Assembly: GCF_013408535.1 (NCBI RefSeq) | Contig: NZ_JACBZA010000001.1 | Span: 4,734,850 to 4,798,849, forward strand | Source: Actinopolymorpha cephalotaxi | GTDB lineage: Bacteria > Actinomycetota > Actinomycetes > Propionibacteriales > Actinopolymorphaceae | Direction: 5' to 3' | Length of the DNA stretch: 64,000 nt | Part shown: piece by piece, positions 10,201-19,079 of the stretch | Layout of the letters: each line of letters opens with the position of its first letter | Position numbering within the stretch: position 1 is the stretch's first letter | Program-made: the position numbers and the translations under genes | Notes under the pieces: model-generated | Told to the model about the DNA's origin: nothing | The model's database searches: none | Seen by the model: only the letters and a program-made list of their open reading frames with translations

Positions 10201-10945
10201 CGTGCTGACTGATCGCCGCCAGTCCGTCGTCGATGTTGACGTACGACGATCGCGCACCGCGGGCGAGCTCGGCGAAGCCGGGCAGGACGTCCTGCAACGC
10301 GGTGACCAGTTTCCCCCGCTCCTTGTTCTCCGGCCCCATTCGCAGCGCCGCGTCGAAGCGTTTGGCGTCCCAGCCCGCAGCCTCTTCACCCCAGTCCTCG
10401 TCCTTGTCGCCGAGGAGTGCGAAGAACGACTCGTCGCCGAGCCGTTCACGCAGGGCCTTCGCGCTGTCCAACAGCGGCGTGTCGATGAGGACGGCGGGCA
10501 GCGGTGCGTCCGGGTGCACGGTGCGCACGTACGACAGGTAGCCGCCGAGAACGCCGTCCTCAACCGACTCCTTACCGACCAGGTGGTACGGCACCATCAG
10601 GAACCGCTTGCTGCCGATGAGCTTGTCGTACTTGTGCACCACCGGCGCGAGGTCGTTGATGGCGCGCGCCCTGGGGTGGTTGTCCAGAAGGGCATGCAGA
10701 ACGGCCATGAAGTGGCTCTTACCAGAACCGAACGAGCCGTTGAGGTAGGCAGCCTTGCTGCTGCGATCGGCGAGCGCGGACCGGATCAGCGACAGCGCCT
10801 CGTCAAAGCGCTGCGCGAGCTCCGGTGTGACGACGTAGTTGTCCAGGGTGCGGTCGACGTCACCGACACCTTGGGAGAGGTCGAGTACGAAGTCGCCCTT
10901 GTGAACAGCATCGGGGACCTCAATGACTTCGGAAATCAGCGTCAT
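7286..10945 (-). CDS. pglY: BREX-2 P-loop ATPase PglY
   Basis: A 1,219-residue ATPase. Walker A is NGSFGSGKS at residues 69-77, and a Walker B-like LVLFLDELILWF lies near residues 255-263. PglY is the type 2 counterpart of BrxC. It is thought to use ATP while the BREX complex recognises or excludes incoming phage DNA. The ATG at 10945 is preceded by TGAGGGGAACC, in which the ribosome-binding site overlaps the pglX stop codon; the pglX stop and this start are 14 nt apart. The same frame continues 62 codons upstream, but that stretch is Pro/Arg-rich and lies inside pglX, so I rejected it. The end overlaps pglZ by 4 nt. Confidence 0.93.
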   Translation of the reverse strand: MTLISEVIEVPDAVHKGDFVLDLSQGVGDVDRTLDNYVVTPELAQRFDEALSLIRSALADRSSKAAYLNGSFGSGKSHFMAVLHALLDNHPRARAINDLAPVVHKYDKLIGSKRFLMVPYHLVGKESVEDGVLGGYLSYVRTVHPDAPLPAVLIDTPLLDSAKALRERLGDESFFALLGDKDEDWGEEAAGWDAKRFDAALRMGPENKERGKLVTALQDVLPGFAELARGARSSYVNIDDGLAAISQHAAQLGYDGLVLFLDELILWFATRMGDHTWVAREAPKVGKLVEASNANRPAPIISFIARQRDLRELVGTNLPGTEHLAFADSLKWWEGRFGTISLSDNNLPLIASRRVLKPVSDSARGQIDAAFAATEQVRQDIRSALMTENAGRNEFRLTYPFTPAFVETLVALSGALQRERTALRVMRQILVEQRSTLQLGQLVPIADLFDVLVAGDDPLTGELGNLWRSAQKVYGDLRRLILEINKVNEDDVPGLPATHAFRRDDRIAKTLVLAALMPEVESLRDLTARKIVALNHGYIRSMVPGRESAIVLDVVRRWGGRLGTVQITGDETNPLISVRLEGVDIEGILDNAKSADSSGARRQVIRLLLFDLLGTRESLGIDGVTVTSTTWRGTRRTVELLYGNVRDPADLGDSAFQPSHDGWRAILDYPFDEEGHSPVEDLERIRALRDRRPAHTVCWVPRHLTSQAVSDLGRYVRLQYALGPSFDQLAGHLSDNDRAVARQQMDAQRNQLRSRLENALLQAYGIGTPDETLVDTSHGGIDMFASLDPSFEPKVPAGASMKQAYENLLDQMLASDFPAHPMFGTAEVRTPDLRKVHAQVRRAIEDPGHRIMVETGERGVMSRIAMPLRLGEQHAQHFVLGHHWVQHLNRRISDAGLGGKPVSVGQLRAWLDEPQRMGLPQDIADLVLLVFAEQTNRSIVSRTRPPIDVGLLQLLPSDAELVEQELPGEDTWREARERAQAIFGIGDVTELLTARNVSVLAERVRSKVASYRSAAEQLVSALAERGPTVLRGVDPTSTERYQIADGAGRLCEELEAATGDVALVERFAGAHLPAPGLHVSRSLAMAGDLLSAIRRLDWNILATVASWGPEHPLGLRAAGIVDDLAQVWAANEFSKHLQPALGSADAGARQLVLQATQRQPASIPDVLPRPTLSDSPPRPDVSAAHGELRADAASVQEVLTTIENLVRQHRRVRITWEAE

Positions 10946-10959
10946 GGTGGCGGTTCCCC

Positions 10960-13900
10960 TCAGGTGGTCTTGCGTCGGCGGCCGCGGGTCGGGGCCGGTG
11001 GCCGCCACGCGGTGAGGTCGTCTCGGGTCAGGCCGAGCTGGAGCAGCACCTGGTCGAGGTAGCCCTCGTAGGCGTCCGCAGGGGCCTGCCCGAACTCCGG
11101 GTCGACGTCGGGGTGCCACTGACGGATCCACGGCAGAAGTTCGGCCAGGGCGGCGAGCAGCGGGACGAGTTGCTCCGCGCCCCAGGCGTCGAGCTCCTGG
11201 CGTTCGGTGACGTAGGCGACCAGGGCCTGCGCCTGCTGCAGGTGGTCGAACCCGGCCCAGCCGAGCAGCAGCGTGCCGTCACGGGACGCCTCCGGGTACG
11301 ACGTGAACCGCTCCTTGGGGACGTCGAGCTTGCCGCGGTTACGCCAGTACGTCGCGGAGCGGAAGTCGCCCTGCTTGTACTTCGGCGGCACCGCGATCTT
11401 GCCGACTCTCTCTCCGGCGTCCTCGCGGCGCTGCAGGACCCAGGTCTGCTCCCACGCCTTGCGAATGCGCATTCCGGAGTCGGTGTAGCGCCAGGCGGAG
11501 GTTCCAGGGACGTGCTGATCACGCACCAGGTCCCGCACCACGTCGAGAAGGTCCAGGTCGCGGGCGTACAGCTGGGCGACGGACACGAAGTCCTCGTCGG
11601 TCCGCAACTCGTCGGCAAGCTGCGCCGCGCTTCGCAGGGTCGGCTCGGGACGGAACCACAGCGCCCGATCCTCCAGCCGGTCCTGTAACCAGCCACGCAG
11701 CGCGTCGGACTCCATGTCCTCCCACGAGCGGGTTGCCCAGCGTCGCTTGCACTCCGGACGCTCGATCAGATGGAGGTATGGGTCGTCGGCGATCTTCTCC
11801 AGCCGACGCTCAACCAGCGCGCGATAGTCGGCCGGCCAGTGGTCGGGGAGCTCGGTGATGGGAGTCGAGCCATGACGGGTGAACCACTGCGTCTCGACCT
11901 CACCGGCGGCCATCTTCCGGGCCAGCGCGATCTCGAACGCTCGCTGGCCCAGCTTCAGCTGCGGCTTGGTGACATCGTTGCCCACCAGGTCGTTGGTGTC
12001 GTCGCCGAGCAACCCGTAAAGGCCGTAGACCTCCCAGTCCAACTCCTCCTGCGCCGAGATCATCTCCGCCCGGATCCGCAACCACTCCGCCTGCGCGGCG
12101 CTGAGCACTTCCCAGTCGGGCACCCCCTTCTCGGCAACCGCCTCCGGAGTCGTCGCATGCAACTCCTGGGCAAGGGAATCCATGCGAGTGGCGCGGCCCA
12201 GCGGAGCCCCATCTGGCAGCGGAAATTTCGACACCTTGGTTGAATTGAACGCGTACCTGGGCTCCCACTCTTCGTCGCCGATACCGCCACCGATCCCGCC
12301 GACACCTTTGTTATGACTGACCTGCTTGAGCCAGAAGCATGCGGTGGACGAATTCAGCAGCCCGAGCAATTCCAAGTATTGCTCCTCCGACGACTCGACT
12401 GGCAACTTAATCACCGGCGCCGTCTGCTTGAAGATTCTCCTTTCTCGGTCCAGCACGAAGTGATTGTGCGTAGCCACCTCTGCCCAGCTAAGCGTAAGTG
12501 GCCATTGGAGCTTCTCGCGATAGAGTTCCCCGTACTCATACCACACGAATCCTTTAATCGAAGAAACTACACGACCGAAGCGTTTTCGGTTCAACAATGT
12601 AGTTCGGTAAGGCCAGCATCGCCGAATGATTGGCTCCGCACCTATCCCCGACAGTGGATAAAGGTCGGCGCCATACGGCCACGTTGCCACCGTGCCGCCG
12701 AGACGACCCCAGTCCCGCTCCTCATCACCAAGAACCATCGCACGCACTGGTACTTGGAACGGCCTACTTAAGCCGCGAATGTCGTCAGCGAGAAAGACGT
12801 CGTCTTCAGCGGTGATCGCAACGAAGCCAGAGTATGCAATCTCGCTGTCAAGAGTTTCCCTTTCGGTGGAGTCTATGTGCGCAAGTAGTTCACCCGCTCC
12901 TCCACCGGAGAGGCTCCATGGATAGGTGTACAGAGTTGAGTTGGATATGTCTGCGACCGAGACATATGCCGTTTGCAATCCAGCCACTTCGAAGTTGTCC
13001 ACGATCGAGGACCAGACAAGCCCCGTCGCTGGCTGAGGAGGAGCTTTCGGTTCCCCACGGATTCCGAGGACGGCACGGACCGTCTCCACGACCGGAGGTC
13101 TCTGACGACCAAACAGAATCACGGTGGGAGTGCCGTGGCCAGGAATGTAGGCGCCGCTAGTGTCGATGACTAATGTGAGGTCGATTGTGGGGAAGAACTC
13201 CTCAATGAGCTTCCGGCCGAACTCGCGCTTCATGAATGAGTTGGACGTGATCTGCCCGGTGAATCCGCCTGGCACGGCAAGGTCGAAGAGGCGCTGCGCG
13301 AAAGGTACCGATAATGCGTACTTGCCAGCGCAGGCACTCCAGGCCTGTCGGTAAAGCTTGTTGAGTAGCGGATCCTTGACAGTAATGTAGGGCGGGTTGG
13401 CGACGACGGCGTGGTAGCGGTCGCCGAGGATCTCCTCCAGTTCGGCGGCGTCCTCGTACTCATAGACGAACTCGCCCTCACCGGACTGCCCGGCCATCGC
13501 AGCCTCGGTGACGCCCGCGATCGCAGCCTGGCCGTTCCGCGTACCGAACAAGAGCGAGTCCCCGATCGCGACCCGCACCCGCCAGGCCGGAGCATCCTTC
13601 AAGCGGTCGATTCCGCAGGCAGTCAGCGCCGCGACGAGTAGACGGAACCTCGCGATCGCCGCCGCGTATGGGTTGATGTCGACGCCGTTGACCTGACGCA
13701 GCACGCGTTCGACGTGCACCCGCACGTCCGCCCCCGGCTCCAGGTGCTGCCACCGCCGTAGCAACCGCGCAAACGCACCCAGCAGGAAGTGCCCCGATCC
13801 GCACGCCGGGTCGATCAGCCGTACGTCCGCCAGCCCGAATTCCTCGATCGCCGGGTCGAGCGTCCGGTCGAGGATGAACTCCTCCACGAACTCCGGCGTC

Positions 13901-14505
13901 TGGAGCAGTGCGTAGTCCTTACGGGCCTGCTCGGACAGGTCCTGGTACAGGTCACCGAGGAACCGCGTCGACAGCGACGGGTCGGTGAAGTCGTGCAGGA
14001 GCAGGCCGGTCTCGGGGTCGATCCGCCGCCAGAAGTCCAGCAGCGCCGTGGCCATGTCCGGGGACGGATCCATGACGTGCAAGGGGTTCTGCCGCTCGAC
14101 CAGGGCACGGGTGACTTCGGAATCCTCCAGCCGGTTGATCGCCGCACGCAGGTAGTCAAGGTCGGAGTGCGAGGAGTACTCGCGGAAGTAGGCGTCCTGA
14201 CGCTCGCGCGCCTCGGCCAGTCGCTCACCTGGTCCGGCCAGCATCGCCTGCTCCAGCAGGCGGTTGTCCTCGCAGAATCTCGCGAATACGCACGCCAGCA
14301 CCCAGCCGGCTGCCACCTGGGTGAGCTGCTGCCCGCGCCAGGTCTCGAAAGGCAGGCCCGTCCGGTTGCCCTTGACCGCCGCTTCGTACCGCTTCTCCAA
14401 CCGGTTCGCCGCCGAGCCGTCGGACTCGGCCAGCCGCAGGAGATCGGCCTCGATCGACCGAACCTGACGTTGCAGGTCTGCCAGCAGTCGCCTCGCGTCG
14501 ATCAT
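10960..14505 (-). CDS. pglX: BREX-2 adenine-specific DNA methyltransferase PglX
   Basis: A 1,181-residue class I N6-adenine methyltransferase. The AdoMet-binding motif DPACGSGHF lies near residues 233-241 and the catalytic NPPY near residue 370. Long target-recognition and C-terminal regions follow, as in other BREX methyltransferases. PglX marks host DNA; in the original Pgl model it modifies phage DNA so that progeny are restricted in a second cycle. The start at 14505 overlaps the pglW stop as ATGA; the upstream in-frame ATGs lie inside pglW. Base composition dips between about 12,350 and 13,250, in the target-recognition part. This is typical of a specificity region exchanged between strains. 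Confidence 0.94.
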   Translation of the reverse strand: MIDARRLLADLQRQVRSIEADLLRLAESDGSAANRLEKRYEAAVKGNRTGLPFETWRGQQLTQVAAGWVLACVFARFCEDNRLLEQAMLAGPGERLAEARERQDAYFREYSSHSDLDYLRAAINRLEDSEVTRALVERQNPLHVMDPSPDMATALLDFWRRIDPETGLLLHDFTDPSLSTRFLGDLYQDLSEQARKDYALLQTPEFVEEFILDRTLDPAIEEFGLADVRLIDPACGSGHFLLGAFARLLRRWQHLEPGADVRVHVERVLRQVNGVDINPYAAAIARFRLLVAALTACGIDRLKDAPAWRVRVAIGDSLLFGTRNGQAAIAGVTEAAMAGQSGEGEFVYEYEDAAELEEILGDRYHAVVANPPYITVKDPLLNKLYRQAWSACAGKYALSVPFAQRLFDLAVPGGFTGQITSNSFMKREFGRKLIEEFFPTIDLTLVIDTSGAYIPGHGTPTVILFGRQRPPVVETVRAVLGIRGEPKAPPQPATGLVWSSIVDNFEVAGLQTAYVSVADISNSTLYTYPWSLSGGGAGELLAHIDSTERETLDSEIAYSGFVAITAEDDVFLADDIRGLSRPFQVPVRAMVLGDEERDWGRLGGTVATWPYGADLYPLSGIGAEPIIRRCWPYRTTLLNRKRFGRVVSSIKGFVWYEYGELYREKLQWPLTLSWAEVATHNHFVLDRERRIFKQTAPVIKLPVESSEEQYLELLGLLNSSTACFWLKQVSHNKGVGGIGGGIGDEEWEPRYAFNSTKVSKFPLPDGAPLGRATRMDSLAQELHATTPEAVAEKGVPDWEVLSAAQAEWLRIRAEMISAQEELDWEVYGLYGLLGDDTNDLVGNDVTKPQLKLGQRAFEIALARKMAAGEVETQWFTRHGSTPITELPDHWPADYRALVERRLEKIADDPYLHLIERPECKRRWATRSWEDMESDALRGWLQDRLEDRALWFRPEPTLRSAAQLADELRTDEDFVSVAQLYARDLDLLDVVRDLVRDQHVPGTSAWRYTDSGMRIRKAWEQTWVLQRREDAGERVGKIAVPPKYKQGDFRSATYWRNRGKLDVPKERFTSYPEASRDGTLLLGWAGFDHLQQAQALVAYVTERQELDAWGAEQLVPLLAALAELLPWIRQWHPDVDPEFGQAPADAYEGYLDQVLLQLGLTRDDLTAWRPPAPTRGRRRKTT

Positions 14506-17500
14506 GCGGCCCCACCCTCCCGAAGTACCGACTCGTGCTTGCTGATCCATTCCTCCGGCAGTGGCATCCACTGCGACCCGAACACCGGCACGGCCACGCC
14601 GTCCAACTTCGGGGGCGAGTCGTCGGGCCCCGGCACCACCAGCCACACCGTGCGAACCGGAGAGTCCGCCGTCGCCCGGAACACCTCGTCACGGAGTTCG
14701 TCGAGGATGCGCAGGCTCGGGTCGTACCTCGCCAGCACACCGGCGTGGGTGAGCAGGACGCACGGCCCCGCCTCCCGGATCGCCTCGCGCACCCGGGTCA
14801 GCGCGCCGCCCTGCACCACACTCGACAGCCGCGACCAGTCACGCGACGAGCGGTCTGCTGCGTCGGCGGCAAGCACGACGTCCCACTTCACCCGGCGTTC
14901 CTTGCAGTACGCGCGCAGGCCGGCGAGGAACTCGCGTTCGACGTCGACGGTGTTCACCTGTTGGTGCGACAGACAGGCCTCCGCGCGGGCCAACCTGCTC
15001 GGGCGTACGGAGAGGACTACCCAGCCGCCGTCGTCCAGCGAACGCGCCAGCCGGTCGTCGGCAGCCACGACGGCGTTCTCGACCCGACGCCAGTCCGCCT
15101 TCGACAGTGTGCCGCCGGTCGTACCCCGCTGTGGTGTCGAACGCCCGGTCGTCAGGAACGCCGAGGTGAGCCCCGCGCCCTCCGGTTTGCGGGCGAGGTA
15201 CTTCGACTGATCGGCGTTCCACACCAGCGGTACGCCGGCGGATTCCAGCAGCGTGTCGAGTTCGGGGCGACCCGGCAGCGGCGCGGCGTAAGGGAACCGC
15301 GACATCACCCGCTCGGCCACCTCGCCCGGGCTCAGCTCGCTGACCCCGTACAGCGCACCCGCCGCAAGCCGCACCGCGCGGCCGGCGTCCAAGCCGCGCG
15401 GATAGATCTCCAGGCGCGGTGTGACGGCGGCAATCTCCGCGGCGAGCGCAGCCACCTCGACCAGCCGATCAGGTGCCAGCAGGCTCGGGTCCGTGCTGTC
15501 CGGTGCGGGGACCTCGCGGAGCGTCTCCACCACGCGCGCGGGCACGGGCAGCGGGTCCGCCGCCGCCATCGTGTCCGCGGCCTCACCGAGTCCCGACGCC
15601 CACTCCAGCCGCTCGGCGGTCGACGGTCCCTCGCCGACCTCCAGCGGACCCGCCGCGACCAGGATCCCGTGGGTCTGGCGGCTGTAGACAAGGCGCGGGT
15701 CGCCGTCCAGGTGCTCGTCGGCGAGCTCGGCGTCGATCGCCACCCGTACCAACGCCTCGGCAAGCCGCGACCGCAGCGGCTCCTCCACCGTGCTGCCCAA
15801 CCGGTCCAGCAGCCTGGCAGCGCAGTGCGCAGCGGACGCGACTCCACCGACCGACTCCACGACCTCGACCACAACGTCGCGGAGTACGCGCATGCCGTCC
15901 AAGCCGACCCAGTGATCCTCGAGCCGCTGGACCGCCTGGCGCATCGTGCGCTGGTCTCGGCCGAGCACCTTGGACGCATCGCGGGTGCTCGCCCACGCGG
16001 TGCCACCGGCTTCGCCCAGGCCGAGCAGCGCCTCCGCTACGGCTCTGTCCGCGGAGTCGGGGACCAGCGCGTCGGCCACCTTGTCCAGCAAGGTGGGTTC
16101 GGTGGGCCGTTCCTGTGTCGACGCGGCGACCTGGTCGGCGAGGTCGCTCAGTTCCTTGTGCAGCCGCTCCCGCGTCTTTGTGCCGATGCCGGGCAGCCAG
16201 GTGAGCTGCGCCGGGGGCAAGTCGAGTGCGGCGCCCACGTCGGTGGCGTTCAGTCGTTCGAGAACGGCGAGGACCTGAGGCGACAAACCCACCGCGCCGA
16301 TGGGGGTCTCCCGGCTGACCCGCTGTGCCGCCGGCTGGTCCGGCACGACCGTGGAGGGCTTGGCGAACACCGCGTCCCAGGCGCGCTGCATCTCTTCGGC
16401 GGTGTCAAACCGCTTGCGGGCTTCGCGGTGCAACGCTCGCCGGAAGAAGTCTGCCAGGCCGACTGCGTAGGAACGGTCGAACAGCTCCGGGTCGATCGTC
16501 ACGTCCGCGTCGCCGTAGCCCGGGTGCCCACCACCGGCGCCATAGGTCGGCCGCCGGGCGGTGGCCATCTCGTACAGCGTGACCGCCGCGGCGTACCGCT
16601 CGGCCGCGGTGTCCCAGCGACGACGGTCCCCGCGGCCGAGGAAGGGATCGAGATAGGGCGGGGTGCCTGCCTCGACCGCCTCCAGCGGCTCCCGAGACAA
16701 GGAGAAGTCGAACAGGACCAGACGCCGCTTCTTACCCTTGCCGCCGACCTCGCCGATCCCGAGGTTGTCCGGCTTGATGTCGCGATGCGCCACGCCGGTG
16801 CGTTCGAGGTGGTGGACGGATGTGAGCAGGTCCGTGCCCCAGTCGTGCAGCCACTCCGGCTGCAGGCGCCCGCGTTCGCGGAGCTCTCTCGTGAGGGTGC
16901 CTCTTCCGGCGTACGTGAGGAGGATCGCCAGGCGGCCGCCTACTTGCACCGGATCCGGATCCAACAGCTGGACGATGCCCGGGTGCTCGCCGAGGAGCGC
17001 GAGCGCCGCGGCCTCGGACCGGATGCGGGCGTCCTTCTCGGGGGCCAGCGAGACCTTGAGGACCGCTTCCTTGTCGTCCCGCTCGACCAACAGCGCCAGG
17101 GCGGTGGAGCCACGGCCGAGCCGTCGTACGACCCTGAAGCCGTCCTCCAGCTCTGCGCCCGCCTCAGCTGTGAGCGGATCCACGGCGACAACCTGCTCCG
17201 CTGCCTCGGCCGCGAGCTGTTCCCGGAGCGTGTCCAGGTCGAGCAGGAACGCGGCCATGTCCTGTGTCCGCTTGGCCACGTCGGCTGTCGTCGCCTTGGC
17301 GACCAGCGTGTCCAGCCGGTCGCCGACATTGTCGACCTGGGCGCTCAGGGACAGGCACCCCTGCGACAACAGCCGCCGGGCCAGGGCGCCGAACGACGAC
17401 GCCGGTGGATTCCCTGCGAACAGCAGATACGCGATGGCACCCACGCCGAACACGTCCAGGGTGACGCCGTTCTGGCTCCCCCACGCCCACTCCGGAGCGA

Positions 17501-18659
17501 AGTAGGCGGTCGCGCCTTCCTCGGCCAGCTCGGCGAAGGTCTGCGTCGAACTCACCGACGAGCCCGTGGTCGACTCCGAGCCTCTGGTCGCGGTCTGCCA
17601 GTCGGTTACCTGGAGATGGAAGCTGTCGCCGTCGCGGCGTACCCACACACATTGAGGGCTCAGCCCGCGGTGGGCGAGCGTTCGGCGGTGTGCGTAGGAG
17701 ATGGTCTCCGCGAGCGCTCGCAGGAGGGACAGGCGGGCGTCCAGGTCGAGCCTGGCGTCTTCCTGCTGCAGGAAATGGTCGAGGCGTACCAAGCTCGGAT
17801 CGTGCGGGAAGATCAGCGCCGGGCCCAGGTCGTGCTCGACGAAGTCGATCGGGCTGGCGATGCCGCTGTAGTCGATGCCGCGAAGTGCGCGGTACTCGCG
17901 CTCGGCTGCTCGTACGAGCTGCGCCCGGCGGTCGCCCGCCTCCGCCTCACCTGCCAGGTAGATGCGCGCACGGCGAGGCGGGTCGTCTTGGAAGCGCTCG
18001 TGGCGGGCCAGGAAGTCCTGCCAGCCCGGGCCCTCATGCATTGCAGGCATATCCAGGCGGAGGGTGCCAAGTTTGCGTCCGCGCTGGGACTGACGGATGC
18101 CAGCCTGGTCCACCGCCTTGGCGATCGCGGCCGACATCGTGGCGTCGACGTCGTCGCCGGGCTCTGTGATGTGGGCAAGGACGCTGGGCAGACCGTCGTG
18201 ATCCTGGCGCCCAAACACGTGGGCGAGGCCTTCGGACTTCAGGCGTACGTCGAGACTGGCGTCGGACAGGAAGACCGCGCCCTCGACCCACGGCATGCGC
18301 TTAACGCCCAGTGCAGCACGCATCGCGGGTTGGGTCGCGAGGAGCGACTTCAGCTTGCGGGCTTTGCGGGTCGCGCCGATCACCGGGTTGTCGACGGGCG
18401 CACGGTGAGTCTGCTGCCAGGTGCCGGCGTCACCGACGAGGATGCCCGCCCACGACTTGACCTCGAGGACGATGACGCGTCGCGGCGTGACGAGCAGCAG
18501 GTCGATCTCGTTGACCGACCCGTCCGTACCGATGAACTCGGCGTTGGCCCAGGCGCGGTAGGGCTCCTTCTCCGGCAGGAGCGTGCGCAGATATGCGAGC
18601 GCAGCGCGCTCCCACGAAAACTCCGACGGCGTGCACTGAACCCAGCGTCCGACGTCCAT
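14502..18659 (-). CDS. pglW: BREX-2 NERD-kinase protein PglW
   Basis: A 1,385-residue multidomain protein. An N-terminal NERD nuclease-related domain (about residues 30-150) has the acidic/lysine pattern EIDLLL then VLEVKSW. A first kinase-like domain follows; its catalytic loop reads HRGLSPQCVWV near residue 330, so the HRD Asp is replaced by Gly. A second kinase domain has a Gly-rich loop GRGSTALA near 515, an intact HRDIKPDN near 625 and DFS in place of DFG. A helix-hairpin-helix segment (LPGIGTKTRERL) lies near residue 825. PglW is a membrane-independent Ser/Thr kinase required for Pgl. The ATG at 18659 sits behind GGGGAGGGGGG; an in-frame ATG nine codons upstream is less likely. Confidence 0.92.
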   Translation of the reverse strand: MDVGRWVQCTPSEFSWERAALAYLRTLLPEKEPYRAWANAEFIGTDGSVNEIDLLLVTPRRVIVLEVKSWAGILVGDAGTWQQTHRAPVDNPVIGATRKARKLKSLLATQPAMRAALGVKRMPWVEGAVFLSDASLDVRLKSEGLAHVFGRQDHDGLPSVLAHITEPGDDVDATMSAAIAKAVDQAGIRQSQRGRKLGTLRLDMPAMHEGPGWQDFLARHERFQDDPPRRARIYLAGEAEAGDRRAQLVRAAEREYRALRGIDYSGIASPIDFVEHDLGPALIFPHDPSLVRLDHFLQQEDARLDLDARLSLLRALAETISYAHRRTLAHRGLSPQCVWVRRDGDSFHLQVTDWQTATRGSESTTGSSVSSTQTFAELAEEGATAYFAPEWAWGSQNGVTLDVFGVGAIAYLLFAGNPPASSFGALARRLLSQGCLSLSAQVDNVGDRLDTLVAKATTADVAKRTQDMAAFLLDLDTLREQLAAEAAEQVVAVDPLTAEAGAELEDGFRVVRRLGRGSTALALLVERDDKEAVLKVSLAPEKDARIRSEAAALALLGEHPGIVQLLDPDPVQVGGRLAILLTYAGRGTLTRELRERGRLQPEWLHDWGTDLLTSVHHLERTGVAHRDIKPDNLGIGEVGGKGKKRRLVLFDFSLSREPLEAVEAGTPPYLDPFLGRGDRRRWDTAAERYAAAVTLYEMATARRPTYGAGGGHPGYGDADVTIDPELFDRSYAVGLADFFRRALHREARKRFDTAEEMQRAWDAVFAKPSTVVPDQPAAQRVSRETPIGAVGLSPQVLAVLERLNATDVGAALDLPPAQLTWLPGIGTKTRERLHKELSDLADQVAASTQERPTEPTLLDKVADALVPDSADRAVAEALLGLGEAGGTAWASTRDASKVLGRDQRTMRQAVQRLEDHWVGLDGMRVLRDVVVEVVESVGGVASAAHCAARLLDRLGSTVEEPLRSRLAEALVRVAIDAELADEHLDGDPRLVYSRQTHGILVAAGPLEVGEGPSTAERLEWASGLGEAADTMAAADPLPVPARVVETLREVPAPDSTDPSLLAPDRLVEVAALAAEIAAVTPRLEIYPRGLDAGRAVRLAAGALYGVSELSPGEVAERVMSRFPYAAPLPGRPELDTLLESAGVPLVWNADQSKYLARKPEGAGLTSAFLTTGRSTPQRGTTGGTLSKADWRRVENAVVAADDRLARSLDDGGWVVLSVRPSRLARAEACLSHQQVNTVDVEREFLAGLRAYCKERRVKWDVVLAADAADRSSRDWSRLSSVVQGGALTRVREAIREAGPCVLLTHAGVLARYDPSLRILDELRDEVFRATADSPVRTVWLVVPGPDDSPPKLDGVAVPVFGSQWMPLPEEWISKHESVLREGGAA

Positions 18660-19079
18660 CGCCCCCCTCCCCGACGGCCTGGACACGCGAACGCGCCCGC
18701 CGTCGAGTTGTTGGACTCGCGACCAAGATCATTCGCGCGGTCACCCTAGCAGCGCGTAAAGCGCTCGCCAGTGCACAACCAAGAACGTGATCGTTTGGTG
18801 ACGCCGGTCTCGCGAGCATGTCCCCCGTCGGCCATCTGGTCTGACCAGATCTGCAGAAGAGATTCGCTGCTCACCAACGGACCTGCCCCCAAGAAGGAGC
18901 CATAGCCATGAGTTGCCCGCCCCGGCACGCGACTGGGTAGCCACCGCCCGCCCGGCTGTGACAAGTTCGATCCGAGTGTCTCCTCGGTCACGTAACCTCA
19001 GTGATCATCACCGTTCCAGCTCCACGCCCCGTCGGCGCTGAGCTCGACCGCCAACTAGCGATCTACTACTGGAGATGCC
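18660..19079. other. Intergenic region between the divergent pglW and caspase-like genes
   Basis: This 420-base divergent spacer should hold promoters for both the BREX operon and the small plus-strand pair. Short open frames on the minus strand here have poor codon bias and no ribosome-binding site. Apart from a possible -10 element for pglW I see no clear structure or operator. Confidence 0.5.
18743..18748 (-). promoter_or_regulatory. Possible -10 element of the BREX operon
   Basis: The minus strand reads TAGGGT here, a common actinomycete -10 hexamer, about 85 nt before the pglW start. No good -35 stands at 17-18 nt, so this is only a suggestion. Confidence 0.2.

Noticed and set aside
14535-18749. 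Plus-strand open frame of 1,404 codons opposite pglW
   Set aside because: It mirrors pglW, is Arg/Gly/His-rich and has no family features; high GC keeps the antisense frame free of stops.
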